From an uncultured Porphyromonadaceae bacterium (GTDB lineage: Bacteria > Bacteroidota > Bacteroidia > Bacteroidales > Muribaculaceae): a stretch of DNA of 26,008 nucleotides. Position numbers and translations under genes: made by a program. The stretch spans positions 1 through 26,008 of the forward strand of contig UQER01000033.1 of NCBI GenBank assembly GCA_900540205.1, written 5' to 3'. The notes under the pieces are model-generated. The model worked only from the letters and a program-made list of their open reading frames with translations, was not told the DNA's origin and made no database searches. Positions 14,654 to 23,843 of this stretch are shown here, in pieces (position 1 is the first letter of the stretch; each line of letters opens with the position of its first letter).

Positions 14654-17600
14654 ATGAAGCGACATCTACTTCATCTGGCCATGGCCACGGCGTTGGCTAT
14701 CGGCACTGCCGGTACATCGGCAGCAGGAGTATTCTCTCCTTTTGGGAATCAGGCGCAGAACGACAAAAACAACCCGTTCCGCTTTATGCCCACAAAAGAA
14801 CGCCGCAACACCATCGATCCGCAGAAGTTCAACAATCTTCTCGGCCTTAAGAGCGTGGCTCAGCTGGAGCCTGACAAGACCTTGACTGCTACTTATTGCA
14901 AGGAGGATCAGATGCATACGGCCTTCTATGTCTACGGCCCCAACGAGGAGGAGTGGTTCTACACGATGGAAACGTACTATGAAGCACTTCCCGGCAGCAA
15001 TGAATACTTTACAGACAAAAACTACAACGGGATGCTTTTCACCCTTTATAATGAAAAGGGCGAGAAGATGGGTTCATTCAAGGGGAATGTGCCTCTGATT
15101 GAAGGTGCCAAGAGGTGCTACAACATGCAGGTGGACCTCACGGTGACAAAGAATTTCTATAACTTCGACGACTATTACGAAATTACCATCGGTTGCAGCT
15201 ACAACCCTATTGTAGGCACAGGTGCAAAACAGGTCACCTATGTCTATTCGCTCAATAACAAGACCGAGGCTCAGGACCCGCTTTACACCATCCCCGGTCT
15301 GCCCGGTTTTGAGATGAACATCGGAACCGCAACTGCCGAAAATTTCGTGATGATGTTCATGGACTACAGCACGTGGCCTGATGATGATCCGTCTAAAATT
15401 ACCTATACCGTCTACACACGTTGGAGCTACGGTTCCAACGGTCCCACCAAGGTGGAGGATTTCCCCATCCTTTCGGTGAGCGGCAGTGAGGCAGTGCCCA
15501 TGCAGATGGCTGCAAACGGCACCAAGCTTTATGCAGCTTCGGCCATATATGAAAAGCCTTTCTACGGAAGCGAGGAAGATGAGACTACCCAGAACGGCAA
15601 CAACTACGTCATCACCCTCTATGAGCAGGATCGTGGTAAATTCAATGAGGTGAAACAGACCAAAATTCCGGTGCCTGATGTTATGGAGGGTTATGTATCG
15701 AGCGAAGTGTCGCTCGGCACATTCCGCGGCACCGGCGACATTACTTTCGAGTTCGGCGACGGCAAGCTCCCCTGCTATGTGCTTGAGTTCACCCAGACCA
15801 GTTCGACAAACGATGCATACACCTATTATGCCGTTTACGATACAGACGGCAAGGAGCTGAAGCGTTTCGGTGAGAACAGCAGCGGTCGTTACATGCAGCT
15901 CAGCAACATCGACGGATGTGAAGAGCAGTATGCGTTCTTCGCTGAAAAAGACGGCACCACTGTGCTGCAGATGATGAACTGGCCTTCGCTTACTCTCGGT
16001 GCAACGCTCCCCGTTTCGCTTTACGACCCCGATTCGGGCGAGACTTTCAACCTTTCGAGCAACCTTGACCGTTGCCCCGGGAAAGGCGGCTATTACTATG
16101 TAAGCTCAAGCGCCAACGGTGTGACAAACGACAAGAACACCATCCACCGCATCGCATATTTCGACGGCAACGGCAATTTCGATCACATTGATGCCCTTAC
16201 CTTCTCAGCCGAAGTGGCCAGCGTTCAGCCTTACATCGATGCATCGGTGCTTGATCCCTATCTGTTCAACTCCGACAAGAATTTCGAGTATCTCGTATGG
16301 ATGCAGCGTAAGGCACCCGCCAATCCCGCTATACTCAATTACGTTCTCGGCGTTGTCGATTCCAAGGGTAACATCCTTGCCGAGCGCGAATACGACCTGA
16401 AGGGGCAGCGTTTCTGGGCTTTTGTGTCAAATGTACATTCCGGTTCATCCTACCTCTGCGTCACCTACGACTATTATTACGGTTCTGGTCAGGGCATTGA
16501 GTCCCGTCTGGAAATGATCAAGTTGCCTTTCAACCAATTCGAGGGTGAAGGCACCGTGGAGAACCCCTATCTGATCAAGAGCTACGGCGACTTCAACCAG
16601 ATCCGCAACAACCTCACATCGCACTTCCGTCTGGCTGCCGACATCGATGGCGAAGGACGCACAATGCTTCAGATTCCCGGTGTGTTCAAAGGCTCGATCG
16701 ACGGTGCAGGCCATCAGGTCCGCAACATCGTGATTACCGGCGGCAACGACAACAACGGTATGTTCTATCAGTTCGGTGAATATGGCTCCGCCACAAAATC
16801 GTTCCTCAAGGATATCACCTTCAGCAACCTGTCGATGCACATCACCTTCCAGGGCTACCGCATGAAGGCCGACGGCGTGCTTGCCTATCAGTTTGTGAAC
16901 TCCAATCTTGACAACGTTCACCTTCTCAACGCCACCGCCACTACCGAGTTCGGTACACGCAACTCCTTCGACAATCCTATATTCGGCGGTTTCGCTGCCC
17001 GCATCAACGGCTGCTCGATCAACGGCTGCTCCGTGCTGAATGCCGACTTCAATATGCCCAACTCGTATGTAGGCGGTATCGGCGGTAACTTCATCGGCGA
17101 AGGTTCCGAGGTCAATGCATGCGCATTCACCGGCAAGATTGTCGGCAAAAACAATGTTGGCGGTATCGCCGGTTATGTGGACGTTGCCACCAACATCAAC
17201 GACGTGCATGTGAACGCCGACATCACAGGTACTTACAGAGTGGGTGGCGTCCTCGGTTTCGCCGACCAGGGTGCGGCCTACATCTCGCGTGCGCTCGTTG
17301 AAGGCTCGGTAACGAGTGAAGAGCCTCTGGTTGAGAATGTTATATTGAATCCCGACAAGGGCGAAGATGAGCCTTACGTTTACGGTGAGGCTGCTTATCA
17401 TTATGTTGGCGGTATCGCCGGAGATGTTTTTGCCGGATGGGTTCACAATTCGGTTGTGGCTCTCGACAATCTCTCTTGGAAAAAAGCGGATGCGGAATAC
17501 TTTGCCAACCGCATTGTAGGTTTCGGTGCTGTTCAGGACTGCTACGCTTTGAACACAATTACCGGTAGCGGAGATGCTTATAGCGACGGTACTGACGTTG

Positions 17601-18154
17601 CCAAGGCAGACCTCACCGGCGAATGGTTCACCAACCTTGGCTTCGCTGCCGGCGCAACTGCCGCTGCACCGTGGAATCATGAAGGCGAGCTCCCCGCCCT
17701 CTACTTCGAGGAAACAGCCGCTCTCTATCTCGGTTGCGACCCCGCCGAATATGAAGGCGCAGCAGGCACCACAGTCAATGTTGTAGTGAAATATGAAGGC
17801 TTCGACCTGGCCGAAGAAATCGGCGCAGGACTAGCACAGATCGGCACAGCAAATGAGGCTATTGCCGAGATGAACGGCACCATGGAAGCCGCCGGCGAAG
17901 GTATGGTTACCATTCAGCTTGATCTCAAGGCTGCTGGCGAAACAACATTCACCATCACAGCAAAAGGCAAGACTGCCACAGCAACCATCACAGTGAAGGA
18001 CCTCAGCGGCATCGCCGGTGTGACAGCCGAACAGGCTCAGCCCAACGATCCCGTTTACAACCTACAGGGCATCAAGGTAGGCACACGTGAAGGCTTCGAA
18101 AACCTCCCCGCAGGTCTATACATCATGGGTGGTCAGAAGATCCTCAAACGCTAA
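14654..18154 (+). CDS. Large secreted GLUG-repeat surface protein with a T9SS-type tail
   Basis: A 1166-residue exported protein. The signal peptide is about 1-24. Residues 50-620 are a beta-rich region I do not recognise, probably propeller-like. Residues 634-690 (GTVENPYLIKSYGDFNQIRNNL, LAADIDGEG, FKGSIDGAGHQVRNI) form the entry to a beta-helix. GLUG-type repeats follow (YVGGIGG about 806, NVGGIAGYV about 834, RVGGVLGFA about 862, YVGGIAGDV about 917). A BIG2-like domain (about 1036-1118) and a C-terminal sorting tail (VYNLQGIKV ... GLYIMGGQKILKR) end the protein. GLUG repeats occur in adhesins and surface binding proteins. No catalytic motif is seen. It may be anchored at the surface and could be matured by the upstream peptidase; that link is inference. 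Confidence 0.85.
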   Translation: MKRHLLHLAMATALAIGTAGTSAAGVFSPFGNQAQNDKNNPFRFMPTKERRNTIDPQKFNNLLGLKSVAQLEPDKTLTATYCKEDQMHTAFYVYGPNEEEWFYTMETYYEALPGSNEYFTDKNYNGMLFTLYNEKGEKMGSFKGNVPLIEGAKRCYNMQVDLTVTKNFYNFDDYYEITIGCSYNPIVGTGAKQVTYVYSLNNKTEAQDPLYTIPGLPGFEMNIGTATAENFVMMFMDYSTWPDDDPSKITYTVYTRWSYGSNGPTKVEDFPILSVSGSEAVPMQMAANGTKLYAASAIYEKPFYGSEEDETTQNGNNYVITLYEQDRGKFNEVKQTKIPVPDVMEGYVSSEVSLGTFRGTGDITFEFGDGKLPCYVLEFTQTSSTNDAYTYYAVYDTDGKELKRFGENSSGRYMQLSNIDGCEEQYAFFAEKDGTTVLQMMNWPSLTLGATLPVSLYDPDSGETFNLSSNLDRCPGKGGYYYVSSSANGVTNDKNTIHRIAYFDGNGNFDHIDALTFSAEVASVQPYIDASVLDPYLFNSDKNFEYLVWMQRKAPANPAILNYVLGVVDSKGNILAEREYDLKGQRFWAFVSNVHSGSSYLCVTYDYYYGSGQGIESRLEMIKLPFNQFEGEGTVENPYLIKSYGDFNQIRNNLTSHFRLAADIDGEGRTMLQIPGVFKGSIDGAGHQVRNIVITGGNDNNGMFYQFGEYGSATKSFLKDITFSNLSMHITFQGYRMKADGVLAYQFVNSNLDNVHLLNATATTEFGTRNSFDNPIFGGFAARINGCSINGCSVLNADFNMPNSYVGGIGGNFIGEGSEVNACAFTGKIVGKNNVGGIAGYVDVATNINDVHVNADITGTYRVGGVLGFADQGAAYISRALVEGSVTSEEPLVENVILNPDKGEDEPYVYGEAAYHYVGGIAGDVFAGWVHNSVVALDNLSWKKADAEYFANRIVGFGAVQDCYALNTITGSGDAYSDGTDVAKADLTGEWFTNLGFAAGATAAAPWNHEGELPALYFEETAALYLGCDPAEYEGAAGTTVNVVVKYEGFDLAEEIGAGLAQIGTANEAIAEMNGTMEAAGEGMVTIQLDLKAAGETTFTITAKGKTATATITVKDLSGIAGVTAEQAQPNDPVYNLQGIKVGTREGFENLPAGLYIMGGQKILKR

Positions 18155-18230
18155 TAACGCGCAACATCCCGCAGAAGGCACTTCCGGCACTACCCGGAGG
18201 TGACCTCCACCGGATATAGCCAGCAACATC

Positions 18231-18272
18231 AAGGCTGCATCGCAATCAACCGCGATGCAGCCTTTGTTTTTT
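18231..18272 (+). terminator. Rho-independent terminator after the GLUG protein
   Basis: A 13-bp perfect stem (18231-18243 with 18252-18264), an 8-nt loop, then TGTTTTTT. It lies 77 nt after the stop codon. Confidence 0.9.
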
Positions 18273-18284
18273 ATGCGTGAATTT

Positions 18285-18398
18285 AGATGTAGGGTCGCGA
18301 CCTGTCGCGACTGCAAACATGTATTTGAATGTAACTCAGGATAAAAAGTCCATATGTCCTGTCGGATTGCAGTCGCGACAGGTCGCGACCCTACGTCT
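18285..18398. repeat. Long inverted repeat element, copy 2 (32-bp arms, 50-nt spacer)
   Basis: The arms 18285-18316 and 18367-18398 pair at 31 of 32 positions. The core GTAGGGTCGCGACC... is the same as in 11844-11965, and the spacer is again 50 nt. The two spacers share ACAT(GT)ATTTGA and a CAGG(C)AT but otherwise differ. It follows the terminator of the GLUG gene. Confidence 0.92.
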
Positions 18399-18442
18399 GA
18401 AAGAACTTGGCTTCACTTGGGTAAGTGCCACGCAGGGCAGGA

Positions 18443-18536
18443 GCACCTCGAAGAGGTCGCGGCCGTGTATTCTCGGAATGAGATATTGTTATGCTACCCC
18501 CTATCAGTTTTCACAGCCGCAACCTCTTCGAGGTGC
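18443..18536. repeat. Third inverted repeat with different arms (21 bp, 52-nt spacer)
   Basis: The arms 18443-18463 and 18516-18536 (GCACCTCGAAGAGGT...) pair at 20 of 21 positions. The arm sequence is unrelated to the other two elements, but the size and spacer are nearly the same. No gene is seen from 18537 to 18704, only a short GATGCGC/GCGCATC inverted repeat. Confidence 0.85.
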
Positions 18537-18704
18537 AGCTCGTTTGCTTGCATATACCCCATGATGCGCTTCGCTTTCATGGAGTTAACCACGGCGCATC
18601 GTCTTCGACGATATATTTAGGGGTTCCATCGATTTTAAGTTGTCATTTCATTTTGCCGTGAAACAGTCGCAGCAGGCTACTCTCAAACTTTGGGAAGCAC
18701 GATT

Positions 18705-19883
18705 TCAGGCAGGCAGGGGGCGGGGCCGGGTGCGCATGTCGGCGCGGGTGGCCAGCACGGCGGTGATGAAGTAGACCACCGTCAGTCCCCACAGCCAGAG
18801 ATAGGGGGTGCTCTGCAGATAGAGCGGCGAGCCGTTGCTGTTCATGCGTATGAAGCCCTCCATGCCCCATGTGGCGGGCACAAGGTTGCCGAGCCAGCGG
18901 AACACCTCGCTCATGGCGTAGCGCGGCCATGTAAGCCCGGAAAGGAACAGGAATGCCACGGAGGTGAACACCACCACGATGAAGGCACTCTCGCGCTCCG
19001 ACAGCATCCATTGCACGGATTGTGCCAGGAAAGCCGAGGCAAGCAGCATGGGGAGGATGAACAGCATGTAGTCAAGCACGCTGCCTATGTGCGGGAAATG
19101 GAAGAATACCTGCACGAAATGGAGCACATAGAGGCACAGGGGGAGATAGATGGTCACATAGCACAGTGTGCGCCCTATCACCGTGGATGAGGCCGATACG
19201 GGCAGCATAAGCGGGTCTATGCCGTTGTTGCGGCGCCGGCGGTCCTTCGATGTGCCGCACAGCATTGTGATGCCGAGGATGAGGCTCTGCTGGATTATCA
19301 GCACCACTATACCGGGCATGATGAAGGAGGCGAAACCCTGCTGTGTGTCGCCCAGAAAGTACGATTCGGTGCGTATGGTGGAATTCTGTGTGTCGATAGG
19401 GAGGCCCATTGTGGCTATGGCTTCCTCGCGGAGATGGTTGTCGGTGGCCATCTGCAGTTCGGTCATGGCCGAGAGGAGTGTGCGGTAGCGCAGCAGCAGC
19501 CCCATGTCGCAATAGAACTGTATGAGCCCCTGGTCGCCCCGGCCCACCTCCTTGGAATAATCGGAAGGGATATAGATCACCGCGAAGCACTTTTTCTCCT
19601 GCCACCAGCGTTTGGCCTCGGCCAGGTTGGAGGCATAGCCGCAGATTTTCATGGCCTGGGTGGCGTCGGCGTCGCGCACGAATTCGCGGCTGGCAGCCGA
19701 CCGACATTCGTCAACCACCGCCACCGGGATGTCAGATGTTACTTCCGGGTTATAGATCAACGCGTAAACCAGAGGATAGGCCAGCGGAAGCGCGAAAAAG
19801 AACAGCATGACGCCTGCGTCGCGGAATATCATTGAGAATTCCCGACGGAAGACGCGTGCGGTGTTTAGTATCCAGGTTTTCAT
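18705..19883 (-). CDS. ABC-2 type exporter permease (second of two)
   Basis: A 392-residue inner-membrane permease of the ABC-2/YhgE-YbhR type. One N-terminal transmembrane helix (VMLFFFALPLAYPLVYALI) is followed by a large extracytoplasmic domain of about 150 residues (VAVVDECRSAASREF ... IRTESYFLG), then five hydrophobic segments at the C-terminus (GIVVLIIQQSLILGI, VTIYLPLCLYVLHFVQ, FILPMLLASAFLA, FIVVVFTSVAFLFLSG, LWGLTVVYFITAVLA). I chose ATG 19883 because the family begins MKTWILNTARVFRREF; an upstream in-frame ATG adds 22 residues of no family likeness. It is last in the TolC-HlyD-permease-permease run, 69 bp after its partner. Confidence 0.87.
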   Translation of the reverse strand: MKTWILNTARVFRREFSMIFRDAGVMLFFFALPLAYPLVYALIYNPEVTSDIPVAVVDECRSAASREFVRDADATQAMKICGYASNLAEAKRWWQEKKCFAVIYIPSDYSKEVGRGDQGLIQFYCDMGLLLRYRTLLSAMTELQMATDNHLREEAIATMGLPIDTQNSTIRTESYFLGDTQQGFASFIMPGIVVLIIQQSLILGITMLCGTSKDRRRRNNGIDPLMLPVSASSTVIGRTLCYVTIYLPLCLYVLHFVQVFFHFPHIGSVLDYMLFILPMLLASAFLAQSVQWMLSERESAFIVVVFTSVAFLFLSGLTWPRYAMSEVFRWLGNLVPATWGMEGFIRMNSNGSPLYLQSTPYLWLWGLTVVYFITAVLATRADMRTRPRPLPA

Positions 19884-19952
19884 CGTTTCGGAGCGTGAGT
19901 TGTAGTGAGGTCGTTGGTGGGGGATGCGGGAAGTGTCCCTGCGTATCATTGA

Positions 19953-21119
19953 TCAGGGCACGTAGACGGGGTGCCGCATGTGGCGTTTGAGCAGCGGTGC
20001 CGCAGCCATGGCCACGATGGGGAACACGAGCAGGCCTATGTAGTAGGAGCGCGCGAAATAGATGGGTACGCCCCGCAGGGCCTCGTCAAGATATATCAGG
20101 AAATAATAGCGCACGGGCAGGATGTAGGAGAAGATGCCTATGGCTCCGTACATGGCGCTTACCGGGAAGGAGAATGCCGCGATGGAGAACGCCAGGATGC
20201 CCGTGAGCGAGCAGATGGACAGCGCCAGACGCATGTTTGGCATCACGCAGCACACGAACAGCGCGAAGCTCTGCGAGGCGATGACGAAGAGCACCATGGC
20301 CAGGAGCATGTTGCCCATAACGCCGTTCATGGGGAAGTGGCGGAATCCGAACATAAGCGCTATTGTGCCGAACCCGATGATGATGAAAATCACCGTCTGC
20401 GGCAGCAGTTTGGCAAGCACCGCGGTCCATACGTCGCCACGGCTCCGTTCAAGCCACTCGGTGGCGCTTCCCGATTTGAATTCGTGGGTGATGGCGAACA
20501 CAGTCATGAGGAAAATCATCAGCTGCAGCACGCCGGGAATGAACGATGTGGAGAGGTAGTAGGAATAGTTGGTCCAGGGGTTGTCGAGCGGATGCACGGC
20601 CACATTCATGGGCTGCATGAACGCTCCAGCCATGCACGAAGGCATGCCGTGGTTCACCAGTTTGGTCTGCACCACGCGTCCGGAGGTGGTCACGGCCATG
20701 GTCTTGAAGCCTTTGAACACCAGTGTGCCTGGCACGTAGTAGGTGAGGTTGTTGTAGAATGTGATGGTGGGCGCCTTGCCGCTCAGGGCGTCGCGCTCGA
20801 AGTTGCGCGGTATGACGAAAAATCCGAAAACCTCGCCGCTCTGCACGGCCTGCATGGCCTTGTTGAACGATTCCTCGGTCTGCACGATGTCCACAAGCTC
20901 CATGGCGTTGAGCGAGCGCGTGGTCTGCCGCGACAGCGGGGAGTGGTCAAGGTCGACAATGGCTGCCGGCACTTTCAGCGGGAGGCCGGAGCCGAGGATG
21001 TTCACAAAGAACAGAGCCATGAATATGGGCACGAGCGTCATCCCGACCAGATATATAGGCCGGGAGGTCAGACGCTTTATCTCGCGCCGCACAACGCTTA
21101 AAAATCCGTATTCGCTCAT
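19953..21119 (-). CDS. ABC-2 type exporter permease (first of two)
   Basis: A 388-residue permease with the same layout as its neighbour: an N-terminal helix (PIYLVGMTLVPIFMALFFV), an extracytoplasmic domain (AIVDLDHSPLSRQTTRSL ... FVIPRNFERDALSG), and C-terminal membrane segments (VLQLMIFLMTVFAI, TVIFIIIGFGTIALMFGF, MLLAMVLFVIASQSFALFV, LTGILAFSIAAFSFPV, YIGLLVFPIVAMAAAPL). The two permeases are distant homologues and probably form a heterodimer. The gene is 61 bp downstream of the HlyD gene. An ABC-type ATPase gene, normally needed for transport, is not present in the operon. Confidence 0.87.
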   Translation of the reverse strand: MSEYGFLSVVRREIKRLTSRPIYLVGMTLVPIFMALFFVNILGSGLPLKVPAAIVDLDHSPLSRQTTRSLNAMELVDIVQTEESFNKAMQAVQSGEVFGFFVIPRNFERDALSGKAPTITFYNNLTYYVPGTLVFKGFKTMAVTTSGRVVQTKLVNHGMPSCMAGAFMQPMNVAVHPLDNPWTNYSYYLSTSFIPGVLQLMIFLMTVFAITHEFKSGSATEWLERSRGDVWTAVLAKLLPQTVIFIIIGFGTIALMFGFRHFPMNGVMGNMLLAMVLFVIASQSFALFVCCVMPNMRLALSICSLTGILAFSIAAFSFPVSAMYGAIGIFSYILPVRYYFLIYLDEALRGVPIYFARSYYIGLLVFPIVAMAAAPLLKRHMRHPVYVP

Positions 21120-21180
21120 TCTTTTCGGGGGTCAGTGTCGGTGTTGTATGTGTGTCGGGTGTGCCGTGGGTGTTGCGGCG

Positions 21181-22194
21181 TCACGGACGGTAGATGGTCG
21201 TCATTCCGGGGCGCAGGTCGGGGAGTGCCTCCACGGGGCGTGCCTTCACCTCAAAGGTCTTGGTGTCCCAGTCGCCTGTGGTTTTGGTGGCATGCCATGT
21301 GGCATAGCTTCCAAGGTCGCGCACATAGTAGATTTTGGCTTTCACTTCCTTGTGGTCGAGAGCCGGAATCATCACCTCGATCTCCTTGCCGAGGGTGAGG
21401 TCTTTCAGGAACTCTTCGCGCACGTTGAAGGTCACCCATTTGTCGTCTATTTTCAGGATGCTCATAATGGGGGCGCTGAGCATCACCAGCTCGCCCTCGT
21501 TGGGATAGATCACATCCACCTGTCCGTCGCACGGGGCGGTGAGATACTGGTCCTCGAGCAGGGCCTCCACTTCGCTCACGCCGCCTTTGGCCACGTCGAC
21601 CATGGCCAGGGCGCTTGTCTTGTCCTCTTTCTGGGCGCCCGATTTGGCCAGTTCATACTGGCTCTTGGCTGCAGCCGCGGCTGCCACCGAGGCATCGTAG
21701 GCAGCTTTGGCCTCGTCGCGTTTCTGTTCGCTCATCACGCCTTCGGAGTAGAGGTTCTGCAGGCGGTCGTAGGTCTTTTTGGTGATGCTCACCGCGGCCT
21801 GGGCCTGCTGCCACATTTCGTAGGCCGACTGTATGATCTGTGAACGGGTGCCGGCGTCCACCTTCTCATTCATGGCCTTGGCGGCTGTCTCCATGCCGCG
21901 GGCCTGCTCGAGTTTGGCTTCTGCCACCGACGAATGGATGTGCACGAGCGTGTCGCCCGCTTTCACCATGTCGCCTTCATGTACGTAAAGTTCAACCACG
22001 CGACCGGGGAGTTTGCCGGAAACGCGCACGGCCGTTGCGTCGGCCTGCCCTTCGATAATCTCTGCGGGCTTGTTTAGGAAAAGGAACCCGGCGATGGCCA
22101 TGGCTGCCACCACTACCACAATCAGGCCGAAAGCGCCCATGAGCGTGCGGTTCTCTTTTTTTGCTTCGGGGGTCAATTGCTGGAAATCAGGCAT
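21181..22194 (-). CDS. HlyD-family periplasmic adaptor (membrane fusion protein)
   Basis: A 337-residue adaptor that links inner-membrane permeases to the TolC channel. Residues about 19-40 form an N-terminal membrane anchor (MGAFGLIVVVVAAMAIAGFLF). A biotinyl/lipoyl half-motif follows (VRVSGKLPGRVVELYVHEGDMVKAGDTLVHI), then a long alpha-helical coiled coil (about 90-205), the second lipoyl half (LTAPCDGQVDVIYPNEGELV) and a beta-barrel. The order and length are normal for the EmrA/HlyD group. It lies 76 bp after the TolC gene and 61 bp before the first permease, so all four likely share one transcript. Confidence 0.92.
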   Translation of the reverse strand: MPDFQQLTPEAKKENRTLMGAFGLIVVVVAAMAIAGFLFLNKPAEIIEGQADATAVRVSGKLPGRVVELYVHEGDMVKAGDTLVHIHSSVAEAKLEQARGMETAAKAMNEKVDAGTRSQIIQSAYEMWQQAQAAVSITKKTYDRLQNLYSEGVMSEQKRDEAKAAYDASVAAAAAAKSQYELAKSGAQKEDKTSALAMVDVAKGGVSEVEALLEDQYLTAPCDGQVDVIYPNEGELVMLSAPIMSILKIDDKWVTFNVREEFLKDLTLGKEIEVMIPALDHKEVKAKIYYVRDLGSYATWHATKTTGDWDTKTFEVKARPVEALPDLRPGMTTIYRP

Positions 22195-22270
22195 GATAGA
22201 AAAGTGTGTTGATTGTTAGCTGAGTTGTATATTGATGGAGGGAGAGATGTGTTGAAACGCGGCGGTGCGG

Positions 22271-23722
22271 TCAGTTGCCCAGGGTGCCGAGCACTTTGGC
22301 CAGATAGACGTCGCACAGCTGCACGTCGATCATGGCGTCGATGTTCTCGGAATTTGCCTTCAGCCATGCCGTCTGTGCGGCCATAACGTCGTCGGTGGTG
22401 ATTACCCCTTCACGGAAGCCGAGCGTGGCCGTACGGAGGTTCTCACGTGCCTTGTTGAGGTTGCTTTCGGTGGCCATGTAGGTTTTCACCGATTCCTGGG
22501 CGCGGAAGGCGGCCTGACTCACCTGCAGGTCGATTTTCTCGCGGGCATCCTGCACCTGCAGGCGCGATATCACTTCCGACGATTTGGCGGCGCGGTAGCG
22601 GTTGTAGTTGCCGCCCCAGTGCCACAGCGGTATTTTCACCATGACGCCCACGGAGAATGCGCCGTCGAAACGTTTCTTGAAGCCGTCGAACATGTTGGGG
22701 TTGCTGAACGAGTAGGCGCCGATAAGGGCCACGTTGGGAAGCATTTCCGAGAGTGCCACGCGCTTCTCCTGCCCGGTGGCCTCGGCAGCCAGCTCGAGGG
22801 CGCGCAGGTCGGGGCGGTTGGCATAGACGGCGTCCATATCGTAGGTGGTGGCTATTTCGGCCGAGGTGTTGATTTCGGTGGTGCCTTCATCCTCAACGTT
22901 GATGGGCGAATGCACGGGCAGACCGCAGATCTGGGCCAGGGCCATGCGGCTAAGAGCCAGTCCGTTTTCCACTTTCAGAAGGTCAACCTTGGCTTCGTTC
23001 AGTTTGACGTCCACGCTCAGGAGGTCGCTGCGGGTGGCCACACCCTGGTCGAGCATGAGCTTGACGTTGCGGTCGAGTGTGTCCAGCAGGTTTACATAGC
23101 TTGTGGCAAGCAGATGCTTGGCTTTCAGCGACACCACGGTCCAGTAGGCGGCATCCACGGCGTAGATCACGTTCTGCGCCTCGTTCTCATGGAGCATGGT
23201 CTGTGCCTCCTCGTTGATTTTGGCCAGCTTGTTCATGGCCACAATCTTGCCGCCCATGTAGATGGGCTGCGTGAGTGTCACGGCTCCGAAAAACACGTTG
23301 TGGATGTCATATTCCATGGCCTCCTTCGGAATCAGCGCCACTTCGGAGGGGATGGGCTGGCCGTCGGGGGTGGTGATGGGTTCGTGTGTGTAGGGGTTGG
23401 TCACGATGTTGAACTCGTAACTCTGTGTCTCCAGGTTGAAACTCTTCGTGGGGAGCAGCTGGTCGCTGTCGAAAATCGAGATTTTTTTTTGGTTATAGGT
23501 GTAGCCCCCCGCAAAATCGAGCGCGGGGAGATAGGCCGCGAACGCTTCTTTGCGTGTGTAGCCTGCCTGCCGCACCTTTTCAGCCTTTATCATCATCTCC
23601 TTGTTGTTGCGGAGCGCCATGGCCCGGCATGAATCGAGCGAGTATGTTTCGGCCCGGGTCACGGACATTGAGCCCGCGGCGGCAACACATATGATTGCTG
23701 ATGCAAATTCCCTGAATCCCAT
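22271..23722 (-). CDS. TolC-family outer-membrane efflux protein
   Basis: A 483-residue outer-membrane channel protein. The signal peptide is about residues 1-24 from ATG 23722 (GFREFASAIICVAAAGSMSVTRAE). The repeated OEP domains follow: TYSLDSCRAMALRNNKEMMIKAEKVRQAGYTRKEAFAAYLP is the first helical repeat, and RPDLRALELAAEATGQEKRVALSEMLPNVALIGAYSF the second. An in-frame ATG at 23893 would add 57 residues before the signal peptide and is rejected. It is the first gene of the exporter operon and has a -7 box upstream. Confidence 0.92.
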   Translation of the reverse strand: MGFREFASAIICVAAAGSMSVTRAETYSLDSCRAMALRNNKEMMIKAEKVRQAGYTRKEAFAAYLPALDFAGGYTYNQKKISIFDSDQLLPTKSFNLETQSYEFNIVTNPYTHEPITTPDGQPIPSEVALIPKEAMEYDIHNVFFGAVTLTQPIYMGGKIVAMNKLAKINEEAQTMLHENEAQNVIYAVDAAYWTVVSLKAKHLLATSYVNLLDTLDRNVKLMLDQGVATRSDLLSVDVKLNEAKVDLLKVENGLALSRMALAQICGLPVHSPINVEDEGTTEINTSAEIATTYDMDAVYANRPDLRALELAAEATGQEKRVALSEMLPNVALIGAYSFSNPNMFDGFKKRFDGAFSVGVMVKIPLWHWGGNYNRYRAAKSSEVISRLQVQDAREKIDLQVSQAAFRAQESVKTYMATESNLNKARENLRTATLGFREGVITTDDVMAAQTAWLKANSENIDAMIDVQLCDVYLAKVLGTLGN

Positions 23723-23752
23723 AAGTTGTAACGTTTGTTGTTTTCTGCGTGG

Positions 23753-23760
23753 CAAAATTA
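23753..23760 (-). promoter_or_regulatory. -7 box of the exporter operon
   Basis: TAATTTTG on the minus strand, 30 nt before ATG 23722, fits TAnnTTTG. No matching -33 box is seen 19-20 nt above it. Confidence 0.45.
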
Positions 23761-23843
23761 ACCAAAATTGGCATCGGTATTCACCGGTTGTTAAAGAAAA
23801 ACGCGCAGAACGGCACAAATGTTGGAGTAAAACAGAAAAAGAT

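Noticed and set aside
18537..18704. Short inverted repeat GATGCGC/GCGCATC before the permease end
   Set aside because: It is only seven bases per arm with unmatched flanks, too weak to claim as an element or terminator.
19971..21101. Plus-strand open frame opposite the first ABC-2 permease
   Set aside because: It is highly His/Gly/Glu-rich, typical of antisense translation of a membrane protein gene.
22265..23632. Plus-strand open frame of 455 codons opposite TolC
   Set aside because: The TolC frame has a signal peptide and family repeats; the antisense frame has no recognisable domain.
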